NCBI GenBank assembly: GCA_023634235.1
Contig: JAMKCF010000001.1
Coordinates: 6,574,758-6,638,757 of the forward strand
Source: Pisaster brevispinus
Taxonomy: Eukaryota; Echinodermata; Asteroidea; Forcipulatida; Asteriidae
Length of the DNA: 64,000 nucleotides
Direction of reading: 5' to 3'
In this document: positions 44,613 to 57,900 of the stretch, piece after piece
How positions within the stretch are numbered: position 1 is the stretch's first letter
How the letters are laid out: every line of letters starts with the position of its first letter
The notes under the pieces: generated by a model
Databases searched by the model: none
Told to the model about the DNA's origin: nothing
Seen by the model: only the letters and a program-made list of their open reading frames with translations
Translations under genes and position numbers: made by a program

Positions 44613-44949
44613 ACAGGTGAAGCCATATCACCTTCAAATAAGGGACAAAAAAGTATAGAATTTTCAATTGAGAGTGTACTGTATCAAAGTTTTAAAAAAA
44701 AATTCGAAATGGGATGATGTATCTTGGCTGTGATGTTCATTTACACACACGATTTATCATGTTTGTAAACTAACAGCAGTTTATGAAAGCCAGGATACAT
44801 CGTTGACTTTGGAAAGCACAATCATGGCAGTCATCTTGTTGGGAACTTCATAAAATACACATTTTTCAGATTGAACAAAATCTTGGGCGTTTTATCAATT
44901 TCAAAATCTACATCTTCCACCGACCAAGCTTAATTTAATAAATTTCTGA

Positions 44950-45255
44950 AAAGCAATGCGCACAGTTCCTCAACAAAGGCAATGAATAATACCAGAATCA
45001 ACATGTACCTGGTAGAAATGTCCCAACACATGGAAATCAGCAATCACAGGAACAAGGCCCTCGAGTCGTTTAGTAGATGTTGTCGAGTTACTTTGCTCTC
45101 GCTTGCAGGAACTCTCCCTTTCACATGTGAGAAGATTCCCTGTACTGATGATAGGTAACTTTATCACTTCTATGTCCCGGGACATATTTGTGTAGGTGTT
45201 GCATGATGTTGTATATGCCGTCTGTTTTGTTCTCATCCTCCATCAAAACTCCAAG
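44950..45255 (-). pseudogene. DUF6589-type gene, LHKYVPG/ADFH exon
   Basis: The first half reads TDGIYNIMQHLHKYVPG in one frame, the second half NLLTCERESS...KRLEGLVPVIADFHVLGHFYQ in another, so a frameshift lies near 45130. It ends at a good donor, CTACCAG|GTACAT. Confidence 0.75.
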
Positions 45256-45400
45256 ATTAAAGGGGCACACCGGCTTCGTTGGGCTTTTTGGGCTACAAAA
45301 TAGGCTAAAATATTACTTCAAAGGTCTTCCAGGAAAGGAGAAGAACGGTTCCTAAAAAAAACCCATCAAATTTTGCCGTTTTCGAGCATTTTTCAAAAAA

Positions 45401-45460
45401 CGAAGGTCACGTGATTTATCCAAACCAAAAAAGTGGTTCGGATAAATCATGTGATCTTCG
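45401..45460. repeat. Hairpin with about 26-bp arms
   Basis: CGAAGGTCACGTGATTTATC at 45401 returns inverted as GATAAATCATGTGATCTTCG at 45441-45460. The loop is only a few bases, and the stem has two mismatches. Confidence 0.85.
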
Positions 45461-46197
45461 GAGTTAGTTTTACTTCCAGCCGTATACAAGTAAATTACTG
45501 AACCAAAATTAAATATGTTTTTTGGACAAGTATTCATGAGTATTTGACAAAAAAGACTATGTATTCAGATTATTGATACAATTTGTAAATACTGGTGAAA
45601 AATCGAACGTAAGATTCACATTCAGAGAGTCCGTGCAACCGAAGCGTGTTTTTCGGCGCACCAGCGTGGGAGCTAGCGGAACGTAAACCATGGGGCATAT
45701 CCCGTACAGCCGGTGCCCGTGCCTCGTGGGGCCAGAGAGACAAACCCCGGGGCATGAACTCCCCAGCTTGCCGGTCTAGCCGTGAGCTTGTGAGCTTGTC
45801 GGAGGGGTAGGGAGCCAGACCAACAATTACAGTTTTTTTACGAGGGTTTTAGTCTGTACCCCTAGCTATTATCCCCTAACTATTGCAACGTGTTGCCTGC
45901 ACTACAAACGCAGGACGACGACGGGATGTTTATCCCATACAGCTGGTCTACTTCTATGATAGCTGCACAATGTCAAAAAAAAAAAAAAAAAAAAAAAAAT
46001 GCTGCTTTTGCTAGCTTTCACTTTGGATTTATCGTGTGTTTTTTAACTTTTTACTTTTCGTTGGACCACCTTCTGGGTGTTTGCTGTTTTTCCTTGCGAT
46101 GTTTTTTTACCGATCCTTGGATGTCGAAGAAACGTTCTCTATTGCAAGTAAGTTCGTCCAGTTCGTCGTACACAGAATACAGGTTGGTGTGCGTTTT

Positions 46198-46263
46198 CGC
46201 GGTCGTAACCAATAACTGTTTCAATGGCAAGTTCAACCGAAACAGTTATTGGTTACGACCGCG
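46198..46263. repeat. Perfect 24-25 bp hairpin
   Basis: The arms are 46198-46221 and 46240-46263 with an 18-base loop. The inner part AACCAATAACTGTTT pairs with AAACAGTTATTGGTT with no mismatch. Confidence 0.95.
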
Positions 46264-46599
46264 ATCGGACTTCGGCTAGGACTGACGTCAGTTTATGTCT
46301 GTTTTTTATTTACACGCAAATTTGTGCTTGATGGATATGAAGTCTGAATCCTCATGCCTCGCCATTGTCATAATTAATACATAAACAGAGCACCAGTCTA
46401 CTTACACCATTGCACAACATTGTCACGTAAACTCGACAGTTGCAACGGCTGGAAAAGCGTATAAGCTGACCTTTGACCGCGTTTAGTTTTTTTCACATTT
46501 TTCGTATTTTTCGTGATATTTTGAAAAAAAAAAAAAACAGATTGTCTGTCATTCCACATCACTAAATTAGGTAAACAGTAAGCCGGTGTGTCCCTTTAA

Positions 46600-46943
46600 C
46601 TTATACATGTACACACAAAATCAAATAAAATAGTTGTGCAGATCCCAACATATTTGATTTATTTTGACAATCTGCATACTTTGGGGGTCCGAATTTTATT
46701 GATATTACCAACACTGACACATTGCAACGATTATGGCTGTCTGTTCTGGTAAAATTAAAGTTTTTCCAGTTAAGTGAAACAGCGGCAATGAGCAGTTGTG
46801 GGCCAATAGAGGTTTTTTTTCCTTCTTCTTTATTACTATTATTATTATTTTATTATTGTTTTTTTTTAAAGTTGTTGTTTTGTTTTTGTTTTTTTGCTTT
46901 TTGGGGGGCGGCATTCAAGTACCCTCTCCTGACCCCTAGTCTT
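46600..46943. other. AT-rich spacer within the DUF6589-type locus
   Basis: T-rich and ATT-rich simple sequence at 46816-46900. No coding block is recognised. Confidence 0.5.
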
Positions 46944-48005
46944 TCAGTGAGGTTTACTTAATACTAAAGAGTTTACATAATTTACACTTACGATTAAAGA
47001 TTTCTGCTGCAGTTCTGTCATGTGTTTGTGATTAATTGGACTCGTGATATGTGCTTTAATCCAATTCAGCGCTGGAATGTTCTCGCAAATGATGTTGCCT
47101 ATGTGTGTGATCCAATTTTGCTTCAATTTACCGTTGTCTGACAGTGTTGGGAGAAAATCAGAAATGTTAATGTTATCCACAGTTGTTATTGGGTGGTCAT
47201 TTGGCAAGTGATGTGATGTAACTCTGTTTTGTATAGCAATCATCTGGACCATGTGATGATCTGTCCCATGCTTCTCTCTTGAGGTATAGCGGGGATGGAC
47301 AACTATATCTACATTATCCTTGACAAGTTGATATCCCATGTCAGATCTGCTTTAATTTAATTCATCAACTCGTCTTTAGTGCCACTACCTTTTAGTTCTC
47401 GTTCTTGACATTCAGCCTCAGAAGTTTCCTTAGCCCACTGTTTAACTTCCTTGTCGAAATCAACTCCAAAATCTAGCTGCCGCTGCATCACTGTTTTATA
47501 ACTTGTACAGATGTTTTGATTTTGAAGATGTCGAAAGGCTGACTTCTTTGCACCACTCTGTTTTACAACAAGTGATGTCAATACTTGATGTGCATTCATA
47601 TTGTGTGACCTACAGTTAATGAGGATGCCTGCAGCCGTTGTCACACCTGGGGTGAGTGTTTCTTTAGTTTTCTTTACATTTCGTTGAATGTATTTTCTGC
47701 AACATCATGAAGAGTTGACGCCAGCAATGGTGCTTTCAGTTGCAGTTCAACGTCTTGTTGAGTAAAGTTGATCTGATTGAGGTCTTCAATGGTGGATTCA
47801 CGGAAAAGAGAGTGGTTATCTGGATCACCACGTTATCAGTTTCTTCAACAACAGATTTTTAAAAAAATGCCTTCAATGTCATTTTTGGCTTCCTCCATAG
47901 ATATAATACGCCGTATTGCTTTGTAGTGATCACCTGCACATAATGCAGCAGCAACTTGTATCCACGGGCCAGACAGCTGTCTTTTCTGTGCATGATTTTG
48001 GTACT
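46944..48005 (-). pseudogene. DUF6589-type gene, amino-terminal region
   Basis: One long block with several frame changes. 47650-48005 reads SGPWIQVAAALCAGDHYKAI, SLFRESTIEDL and LQLKAPLLASTLHDVA. 47357-47644 reads AAGILINCRSHNMNAHQVLTS and VKQSGAKKSAFRHLQ. 46944-47339 reads GYQLVKDNVDIVVHPRYTSR and HHMVQMIAIQNRV. The order fits the family's amino half. Confidence 0.65.
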
Positions 48006-49890
48006 ATATTACTACCTGTAGATGATACAAAAGAAAGGAAAAAAAAACAACAGATAAGTTAATAATATAGTAGTCCCAAAGAATTGAGCTAAGATGCTTA
48101 TTGAGGTTATGGTACACCCGATTGGTTCTAAATTTGGCCTGGGATTCGGATTGGAAAATCAATTATCTTTGTCACATTTAAACCAGACCCTTGTCAGACT
48201 GCAACATCGTTAAAATCAACTCCAAAAAAGTTGCCACTTTTAATTACAATGCACTTTTGGTTTTAACTGGAAGTAGAGGACACGTAATTTCATGCAAACA
48301 ATTAAAATCGAAGACCTATATTACCTTTGTATAATCCCGCAAAAAGCAACCCAGGGTCTCTTATCCTCGAATTGATAGGAATTTTCAAAGATTTAAACTT
48401 TAAATGACGTAGATTTCCGAGGCGGCATCTGTTCACAGAGCGAGCAAATAATAAAATCCCAGAGCGGGATAAAAGCATGAACAGTTATTTGGTATAGCGC
48501 CATACTGCTTGTGGAATGTCTCCGTTGCGTGGGACTGTACACACAGGCTTCTTGGACTTTGAACCTTATGAGTTTCCGTTACGTGGGACTGTACACGCAG
48601 GCTTCGTGCTGTACCGAGGGCTTCGTGGACTTTGAACCTTATGACTCATGGTGCGGAACAGTCGGCTACAGCGCTTTTCTATTAACAAACATAAAATGCG
48701 CGTTAATACTAACGTTGGCTGTAACACTCATTTAGGACCAGAAGTTAAGGTTATATTGGCATTATTTCTGTGCAAAAGTTTCGGAAGGATCACAGAACTA
48801 CAATCTGATGTAAAAATTGTGATGAAATGATCAGTAGTTTTTGAGATGAATTTTTAAAATATTCAACTTCCGGTTTGAACAGGAATTCAAGGTCAAATGA
48901 GGTCGCGTACAGTGTAGCGTTTTTAGAGTTATACCAGGCCTATCCGATGATGTATAGTTGTTTAGTTTTTGAGTTACGATTTTTTCAAGTATTAAACTTT
49001 GATTTAATGTAACTCAACACCAAATGACGTCATCATGACATCACTAAGGCGGTGTCTTTTACTCATACATATCTAACTATATGTGAAGTTTAAAGGTTGT
49101 GTGAGCTTAGGAAGTGCGTCTTTGTTAGCGGACAATCGCGGGGGATAAGAAGAAGAAAAAGTATTTAAAAAACTAGACATTAGGTGTTTGTGAACAAATA
49201 CGAGGCTGTTCCGTGTCGTTTTGCTTTGATTAAGCCTCCAGACCTTTAAAGTGGGTCTGAGTTCGAGATAGAAGACCCTTCACCTTTGACATGCCCTTAT
49301 TTTGACTTTAAATATGCCTATCAAAACCTAAACCTAATTAACGTTCAAAGTGGAAGGGTCATGTTTTTTACTTAAATGTCAAAGATGTCAAATGGTAAAA
49401 AGGTTTTGATTTAATGACATGTGATTTGGGAAATGTTTCTTTAAATATTTATTTGAACTTCCTGTTTAAAGATTATGACTTTTATGTAGCTTCGCGTTTA
49501 AACTGGAAGTACAGTTCAAAATGGGTCACATTTCATAATAAACTACACATAACAGCAAATACTAGCAAAATGAACTCATGTGAATTTCATTTTTTCCATA
49601 AAATTAAGAATTTGGTTCGAACATTTAATTTCATCCATATTCATTAAATGATAATTACAAACAGTAAAAACATTACACACAAATGTGGACTTTAAGTGAT
49701 TCACTATGTGTGTAAGTTATTCCTCATAATGATTAATGGCCCTAGACTCCTTACTACATGAGTAGAATAAATCCCGAAACCGTCTTTGAAAAATACCCTT
49801 TTAAAATTGTAGGTCTCTGTGATTGTTTGTTAAAACCGTCATAAAATTACATGTCGAACGATGTCGATAAGTCACACATCGAAGTTGTTG
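48006..49890. other. No supported gene; old repeat remnants
   Basis: 48511-48650 has an imperfect internal repeat around TGGGACTGTACAC(A/G)CAGGCTTC. 49165-49215 is an inverted copy of the motif at 33783-33825. Confidence 0.5.
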
Positions 49891-50118
49891 GATAGTATCA
49901 TCCCTAAATGCAACCAGTTCCCACGACATTATTATCCACGTACGAGACTTGGCTAAGGCTGAACGTGGGATATTATCTCTGAATGCAACCAGTTCTCACG
50001 AGATAATACATCCACGTCCGAGACTTGGCTGAGGCTGAATGTGGGATAATATTACCTCTGAATGCAACCAGTTCTCACGAGATAATATAATCCAGGTCCG
50101 AGACTTGGCTAAGGCTCT
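49891..50118. repeat. 76-bp tandem repeat, three units
   Basis: Units start at 49891, 49967 and 50043. Each contains TGCAACCAGTTC(C/T)CACGA and CGAGACTTGGCT(A/G)AGGCT. Confidence 0.93.
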
Positions 50119-51023
50119 CTGTAGACTGCAACAATGTGGGATACTACTGATTGTGCAATAATAAAAAATGAGAGAGAAACATTTCTCGTTTGGAACCAAA
50201 TTTAATGCAGGACTAAACTCATAATTTGTACATTATGTTAATTATTTGCTTGCAGAATGACATTATAATTACAACTACAACAAGCAGTGATAACACAGTA
50301 AGGGGGTTTAAAAGTGTTCAAAAATAATAATTTTTACGACAGCCCAACATTCCAAAAGAACCCACCAGGTACAAGTTAATTTGTGAATAATTAAAAATAC
50401 ACTCAACTGCTGGGTAAGGTTTCTACACAGCGGTGCGGGGTAAAACTGTTTGATCCAACTTTGGGGTAAGAAAATTACACAACAAAGGGGTAAAACAATG
50501 CTTGGGTAAAGCTCACACAATTTTGGTGTAAAAAGGGAACATGGTCGTTAGTTGGGTAAACTTTTACCAAATTAAATCGTGCTAAATTATAACAGGGTTG
50601 TGTTTAAAGTTACCCAAGAATGGGTAAATTTTTAACTTTCAATAATGTGCAACAATTTGACACGACGGGACGACCATGTTCCCTTTTTAATACCGAAAGG
50701 GTACAAATTTTACCCAATGTTGAGCAATTATTTCTTAAAGTGTATAAAAGGCCTGTTGTCAATAGGCTAAAGGGGAACTTCCCTCCTCCAGTCTGCCAGA
50801 TGTTTTAAAAAAAAAATGTTATTTCAGTATGCCAAGATTTGCCCTAAAACGTGAATGAAAAAATCTATCAAAGATTTGCACTTAATAAAAACAAAACTCA
50901 ATATAAAGCCCTCATATTATTAATCATGCTAATCGGCGTTTCAGATGATGTAGGCTACTAAGTCGATTAAATCATAGCGCTTACAATAACTACAAAACAC
51001 AGATACATTAAAGTGCTTAATAC
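50119..51023. other. No gene seen; small inverted repeat
   Basis: AAAAAGGGAACATGGTCGT (50530) returns inverted as ACGACCATGTTCCCTTTTT (50669), inside a region of scattered GGGTAAA motifs. Probably an old fold-back element. Confidence 0.6.
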
Positions 51024-51130
51024 AGTCGACTCCCGTTATTAGGAGCTCGCATTTTACGAGGTTCCGGTTAAAGCGAGGTTTTTTGCCGGTCCCGAACTGC
51101 CCCGTGCGTGTTTCAATGCATTTAAATATG
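51024..51130 (+). repeat. Possible pogo/Tigger-type terminal fragment
   Basis: CAGTCGACTCCCGTTATTAG with following CATTTTACGAGGTTCCGGTT looks like the end of pogo-group elements. No opposite end was found. Confidence 0.35.
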
Positions 51131-51749
51131 GATACTACGAGCACGGTAGTAGCGAAAACACGGTTAGAAGGAGGTAATTTTGCCACCCAGTCACAATCAA
51201 CACATTGTTTTCAACCCCTTTTTAACGAAAATACCTTAAACAGCCCGAGTATCGTTATTAACGGCTTGTAGCCAATAAATAAAGGTGCTAAAACTCCGGA
51301 CAATAGGGGGATTAGGAGGCTTGCAGCAGAGCAATTTCCATACTACATGTATTAGTTAGTCAGCGTTCATCAATTCATGTAAAATCTTCAAAAAAAATAC
51401 TGATCCATTGAGTTTTTGCTGGATGTGCAATTCCGGAAAAAAAAGAAGAAGGAAATCCGCTGAAAAGCTGAAATATTTGCGCGATCAATATCTAATGCAA
51501 CAGCAAGATTTCCCTGGTATCCCGCGTTGGCTATGAAGAATCTAAGCAAGAGCGGCAAGAGCGGCAATCCCATACGTTTTTCCAATCATGTAAATTGTAA
51601 ATTTATTTTATACATTGACTTTCAAACAAAATTAAATAAAACCAGTTTTGTTAGCATAATGTTGTGTTTGTTTGCGCGGTACATGCACACACTATGCACA
51701 CAATTATATACTGTACATGTACACTGTATATGTCCACGTGTTGTCAAAA
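51131..51749. other. No gene seen
   Basis: Spacer and probable 3' untranslated or flanking sequence of the unrecognised minus-strand gene. Confidence 0.4.
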
Positions 51750-51928
51750 TTAAATAGAGTCCTCCCCAAGAGATGTACTGACGTCACTGTCCTCAAAATC
51801 GATGTCATCTTCTACACTTACGTGCAGAAGAGCAGTAACTTTACATTTGACCTCGCTCTGCAATGTTGCATTTTGCTGTATGAAAATTACATTAGCGTGA
51901 GCTTTCACTGCAAGAAGGGTAGCTTCAC
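51750..51928 (-). CDS. Last exon of the unrecognised gene
   Basis: Acceptor TTTTGAACAG. The incoming one-base phase completes Gly. It encodes EATLLAVKAHANVIFIQQ, KCKVTALLHV and the acidic tail VEDDIDFEDSDVSTSLGEDS, ending at TAA 51750-51752. Confidence 0.65.
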
Positions 51929-54900
51929 CTGTTCAAAAGAGAAGTAAAAATAACCGTGCTTTCATAAGCCTTTGCAATACTCCTGTCTTTTTGAAGGAAC
52001 GCATGTATATACAAGTTTTTCGTTTCAAGTTAAAAGGCGGTACAGCTTTTGTAATGACCAACACTTTTTTGATCATTTTCAATCTGACATATTACTGTTT
52101 GTAACGGTGATAGTTGTACCGACCCTTCTGTTGGACCATTCCGTCTGGAACGATTTAATTTTCAAGAAAATAGTAAGACCACAAACAACCCACAGCAGCT
52201 GATTTTGATTGCAGCAATCAAAGTCAAGCAACAATATAAAAGGGCACAAAGTAACTGATAAAATGGAAACCCTTATTCCCTGTTCTGTCAAAAACTTGAA
52301 CACTGATTGTGATCGAATTTTCACAGGTTGTATTTTGAAAACTAGGTGATTTGAATGAATTAAGTTTTCTAGAAATCAATGATGCATCATACCTTTAAAG
52401 CAAAGATCTGCATCATTGTTTGAGCAAATGGTACACCATATATAAAACAAACGTGTTGAAAATGTCATGAACTTGGTGTTGTTATTGCGATGAAAAAGCA
52501 ATTTAACGAAACTGACAACATTTTCTCGGGGTTGTACTTTCAGCAAGCTTTTGGATTGAAAGTTGGAAACACAATAGTTTAACTTTATCTTAGATTGTTC
52601 AACTTGCTTACTTTGACAGTGCAAATCAGGAACTGTGATTTCTGTTACATTTTAAAATTGACTTACCATTTTTAGTTCTGTCGATAATCCAGTCACCATG
52701 GTTGATGTCCTTGAAGATGTGGTCGAGCATGCCTCCTTCAGTCAGGACATCTGGCATGTCATCTGCAGCTGTCCTGGCCCCATCCTTTCTCCAAACGGCT
52801 TTGACCATGGATGACATTACTGGCATTCAAAGAGAAAGAGAACATAAGCATTTCCCAGATACATGTAACCTATATTTATTAACAGGGAACTTGTGCGGGT
52901 TTGATGGCAATTAGGAGGAGGATATTTACTGCAACAATTGAGCAATTAGAAAATATTTTGAACATACACCTAAGAGAAAATCCTTTGAAAAATGTAAATT
53001 TGGTTGCCAATACTATTTTGCTTAATCAAAATGCACTTCAAATATTGCCATTTACTCTAATAATTGAAACATGTAGTTTTGAACGTCTGGTTTCGGGTTG
53101 CATCAAACATGATTTTAGAACACATGTTTGACACATAATAGTGTTTTTTTATTTTTTTATTTTGAATGTCAATTTGGTAAGAAATGTATTTACCTTTCTT
53201 TTGCATCTGGAAATTGTAGAGTTTAGTGACTCCTTGAAACTTGTTCGTATGGAAAAAACCCCTCACGCCTGAAATTGTGTCTGAGGATGTTCTGACGAAG
53301 ATGCTCCCCTCCAGCTGACCGGAATTCAAAGCCATCTTCTGGATGTCTTCTAAGTCAGCTGTGCTTTCCTAAAATGGATTAAAACACACAAAACTGTAAA
53401 TCGAGTATATCACAAACTTGCAGTAGCAATTATATCCCAGCTGATATTACTGCTTCGAACTTAAAACAAAGAAGAAACTACGCAAAACACACAAAAGCAG
53501 GACTCTGAACCGTTCGACTCATGTATTCAAAAACCCACTTTAATTAAAACAAAATAACATGCGAATTGAATGTATCAAGGTGTGGCTATGATCATATACA
53601 AATATGGCAACCGCAGAGACTCTTAATCTGAGTAGGAAGAAACATTGTATAAGGCGCCTCCAGACCATTCACTACCCAAGTTGGTCTGAACATCCAAGTT
53701 GGAAAAATGCTGTCTTCGAAATATTTGCGTGATTTATTCACTATTAAAAAGAGATGACGTAGTAACTTCGAAGTGAGGGGGGGGGGTCGTGGATTTCAGT
53801 GCAGTTGTCTTATGTATGTGAATCTGTATTACAGATTACATGTTATTGTATTGAAACTTGACATGTGAATGTACTCTTAATGTCTTTGAATGACATTGAC
53901 TTTATATGCGCAACTATTCTCTTCATAGGACCACAATAATGCAACATAAAGACTATTTATTAAAGGATATTTAATTTAATGGTACCTTCATGTCTGCTAC
54001 AATCGCCACAATCCCTGTACATCTTGCCACATGCAGCAGAGCTTTTTCATCATATGACAGGAAGACCACCCGAGACACATCATTAGTGATGGAATGAGGA
54101 GTCTCACTGGCACTGGAAGTTGCTGGTATTTGGATGTTCTTTCTCCACTCAAGTGCATCCTTGAAGAAGGCCATAAAGGGTCTTGGGATCCCTTGTTTGA
54201 AGTTGCATCCTTGAGTCGAAAATAAATAACAATTACCGTTTATTTGAAATCTGTCTTTCAGTATGACGTATTCGATAAAATCAGACAGTCTTCCAGGTCG
54301 TACATAGAAAGTAAACTTAAAATAATATCTTATAGTAATGTAGCATACCTTAAAATCTCAAAACAATTGTGCATTTTTAAAGGTAATAGATCTGCTATAA
54401 AGGTCAAGTAAATCATAACAAAACTTAATGTGTATACTGGATCATCACAGAATTGTACTTTGGAAAAATAAAAGTAGCTAAGAAGCGATCAGTAGGTGAC
54501 TCTCAGAGTTTATGACTTCTTAAAGGACTACTTTGAAATGGGTTAGTGTACCTGAAAAGGGCTGAAGGACACTCTCGTGTATGTTGAGGGTATAGCCGCT
54601 CAGCATCTTCCCACGATGACAAAGACAGTTGTTCCACCAGTTCCTTCTGCACAACACGAAGCTTCTTTATTTTCTCGGCCTCCTTCGCCATTCCCTTCAG
54701 GCATGCTGTCACTAACCACCTCTGACAACTCAAACCTAGTTGGTTCTTGTAGCCCCTGCAACTTCATAAAGGCCTGTAACAAAGTATGATAAAATAACGA
54801 TATAAGACATGAAAGTATGAACATACCTATGTTGTCGTAGTTAAAACCAATGTATGTCTCTCCAGGTCAAACAATGCTATAAAATTGACCTTGACATATC

Positions 54901-57900
54901 AAAAATATAAATTGTAACTTGTATTCTTAACGCTTATCCAAAGATTTAAAGGAAATAAATAGATACAATTTGTTATTTTGATTGGAAAATCGTACAGTTT
55001 GCTTAAGACACTGGCCCGTCTACTCGTTGTGCTGCTTGAAGATTGTCATCAGTTTGTCATGACATCTCGTTGAATATTGCGCAAACTGGAACGTAGGTTC
55101 AAGGCTCTTCAGGTCCTGCGGATAATAAAATAAAACACAGTAAGAACAGTCTTACTATTGATAGGATAAAAAGGATAAAAAGTGTTGGTGCTGTCCCATC
55201 CAGTGACATTGTATCTGTTGACTTGTTGTAATTTGAAAAGTGTATTGTGTTAATACGATTCCAAATATAGTAACTGTGCTGTGTTATTTCCCATTTTGTT
55301 ATTTTAACAGAGAAGCGTGGGGAAATAGCTTAACCGGGGGATGTGACCTTTTAAGACCATGTTGGTCTGTGGTGAACGGTTTTTCGAGATTAAGGATATT
55401 TTTGCAGATCCTTGGGTAGCAAAAACTAGTTTTCGGAAGTCATATACGCTTCCTCGTCAGTTGCATGTGGGTCGATTCAATGAATCGGGCAAATCTCTTG
55501 CTACATCTTAAAAAGATGTGTAGCAACCAATGTCGTGGGTTTTGGGACATAGCCGTGGGTATGTCTGTGTTTTGAAAGGATAACCCGGGCGTGTATCGCT
55601 TGTGGGATTGTATTTAAAGTAAGGCAATCAAATCCTCAAGTGTTTCTTGTACTTCGAAAGAATTACTTGCGGGAGAAAGATCGTTGAGGGCGCTTTCAGA
55701 CTCAGTTGGGTCTGGTGGCAATTTTGCTCTGATGATCATTTCTCTTATGTTTTTGTCTTTTTTGAAAGCAATGAAAGGTGCGTTCGGAAATATTTCCGTG
55801 AGTGTGTCATCGCTCTGAATTAGAGGCCAATGTTTTGAGATTGCCCGTGATATGTCCTTGTGGAATAGTGCCGGGTTGTAGGTTGTTGTGAAGACGAGAG
55901 GGTTTTTTTCATTTTGTTGGGGTACTTCCAATGTTTTGTGAATCAAATTCGTACGTTCATGATGTGATACTTTATGTATCTGTGTGTTTATTTCATCATG
56001 AGTGTAGCCTCTTGCTGTGAGTTTGCTTTTGAAGGTCTCGACTTTTTCGAAAATCCTTTGAAAAATGTAAATTTGGTTGCCAATACTATTTTGCTTAATC
56101 AAAATGCACTTCAAATATTGCCATTTACTCTAATAATTGAAACATGTAGTTTTGAACGTCTGGTTTCGGGTTGCATCAAACATGATTTTAGAACACATGT
56201 TTGACACATAATAGTGTTTTTTTATTTTTTTATTTTGAATGTCAATTTGGTAAGAAATGTATTTACCTTTCTTTTGCATCTGGAAATTGTAGAGTTTAGT
56301 GACTCCTTGAAACTTGTTCGTATGGAAAAAAACCCTCACGCCTGAAATTGTGTCTGAGGATGTTCTGACGAAGATGCTCCCCTCCAGCTGACCGGAATTC
56401 AAAGCCATCTTCTGGATGTCTTCTAAGTCAGCTGTGCTTTCCTAAAATGGATTAAAACACACAAAACTGTAAATCGAGTATATCACAAACTTGCAGTAGC
56501 AATTATATCCCAGCTGATATTACTGCTTCGAACTTAAAACAAAGAAGAAACTACGCAAAACACACAAAAGCAGGACTCTGAACCGTTCGACTCATGTATT
56601 CAAAAACCCACTTTAATTAAAACAAAATAATATGCGAATTGAATGTATCAAGGTGTGGCTATGATCATATACAAATATGGCAACCGCAGAGACTGTTAAT
56701 CTGAGTAGGAAGAAACATTGTATAAGGCGCCTCCAGACCATTCACTACCCAAGTTGGTCTGAACATCCAAGTTGGAAAAATGCTGTCTTCGAAATATTTG
56801 CGTGATTTATTCACTATTAAAAAGAGATGACGTAGTAACTTCGAAGTGAGGGGGGGGGGGGGTCGTGGATTTCAGTGCAGTTGTCTTATGTATGTGAATC
56901 TGTATTACAGATTACATGTTATTGTATTGAAACTTGACATGTGAATGTACTCTTAATGTCTTTGAATGACATTGACTTTATATGCGCAACTATTCTCTTC
57001 ATAGGACCACAATAATGCAACATAAAGACTATTTATTAAAGGATATTTAATTTAATGGTACCTTCATGTCTGCTACAATCGCCACAATCCCTGTACATCT
57101 TGCCACATGCAGCAGAGCTTTGTCATCATATGACAGGAAGACCACCCGAGACACATCATTAGTGATGGAATGAGGAGTCTCACTGGCACTGGAAGTTGCT
57201 GGTATTTGGATGTTCTTTCTCCACTCAAGTGCATCCTTGACGAAGGCCATAAAGGGTCTTGGGATCCCTTGTTTGAAGTTGCATCCTTGAGTCGAAAATA
57301 AATAACAATTACCGTTTATTTGAAATCTGTCTTTCAGTATGACGTATTAGATAAAATCAGACAGTCTTCCAGATCGTACATAGAAAGTAAACTTAAAATA
57401 ATATCTTATAGTAATGTAGCATACCTTAAAATCTCAAAACAATTGTGCATTTTTAAAGGTAATAGATCTGCTATAAAGGTCAAGTAAATCATTACAAAAC
57501 TTAATGTGTATACTGGATCATCACAGAATTGTACTTTGGAAAAATAAAAGTAGCTAAGAAGCGATCAGTAGGTGACTCTCAGAGTTTATGACTTCTTAAA
57601 GGACTACTTTGAAATGGGTTAGTGTACCTGAAAAGGGCTGAAGGACACTCTCGTGTATGTTGAGGGTATAGCCGCTCAGCATCTTCCCACGATGACAAAG
57701 ACAGTTGTTCCACCAGTTCCTTCTGCACAACACGAAGCTTCTTTATTTTCTCGGCCTCCTTCGCCATTCCCTTCAGGCATGCTGTCACTAACCACCTCTG
57801 ACAACTCAAACCTAGTTGGTTCTTGTAGCCCCTGCAACTTCATAAAGGCCTGTAACAAAGTATGATAAATTAACGATATAAGACATGAAAGTATGAACAT

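Larger units (their letters stand above)
45258..46599. mobile_element. Inverted-repeat DNA element with two long hairpins
   Basis: The ends are TTAAAGGGGCACACCGGCTT at 45257 and, inverted, AAGCCGGTGTGTCCCTTTAA at 46580-46599, one mismatch apart. The symmetrical TTAA leaves the target duplication ambiguous (TTAA, TAA or TA). The 1.34-kb interior has no coding frame I can support. It includes hairpins at 45401-45460 and 46198-46263, a GC-rich block at 45600-45800 and a poly-A run at 45976. It interrupts the DUF6589-type locus. Confidence 0.75.
43693..48005 (-). pseudogene. DUF6589-type gene, decayed and interrupted (whole locus)
   Basis: Minus-strand pieces in family order. I recognise DUF6589 from LHKYVPG and the ...TCER...RLEGLVPVIADFH segment, from DPMKNFNAAADLI, and from the end MGDGD...LTPRLAYELTSNRFVNRTGKPHHNIEVDRELEHQNRAFKE. 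The family is common in cnidarian and other invertebrate genomes and has no function I can name. At least five frame changes or stops make this copy dead. A 1.34-kb inverted-repeat element separates the first piece (46944-48005) from the rest. A retained DUF6589 gene with assembly errors is less likely given the number of breaks. Confidence 0.75.
52976..55160. repeat. Direct duplication, copy D1
   Basis: 2,185 bp, almost identical to D2 at 56049-58236. I see only scattered single-base differences and a longer G run in D2 (near 56855), roughly half a percent. Each copy holds four exons of the unrecognised gene. Confidence 0.97.

Noticed and set aside
45976..45999. Poly-A run as the tail of a retroposed gene
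   Set aside because: It lies inside the inverted-repeat element with no target duplication or coding sequence next to it.
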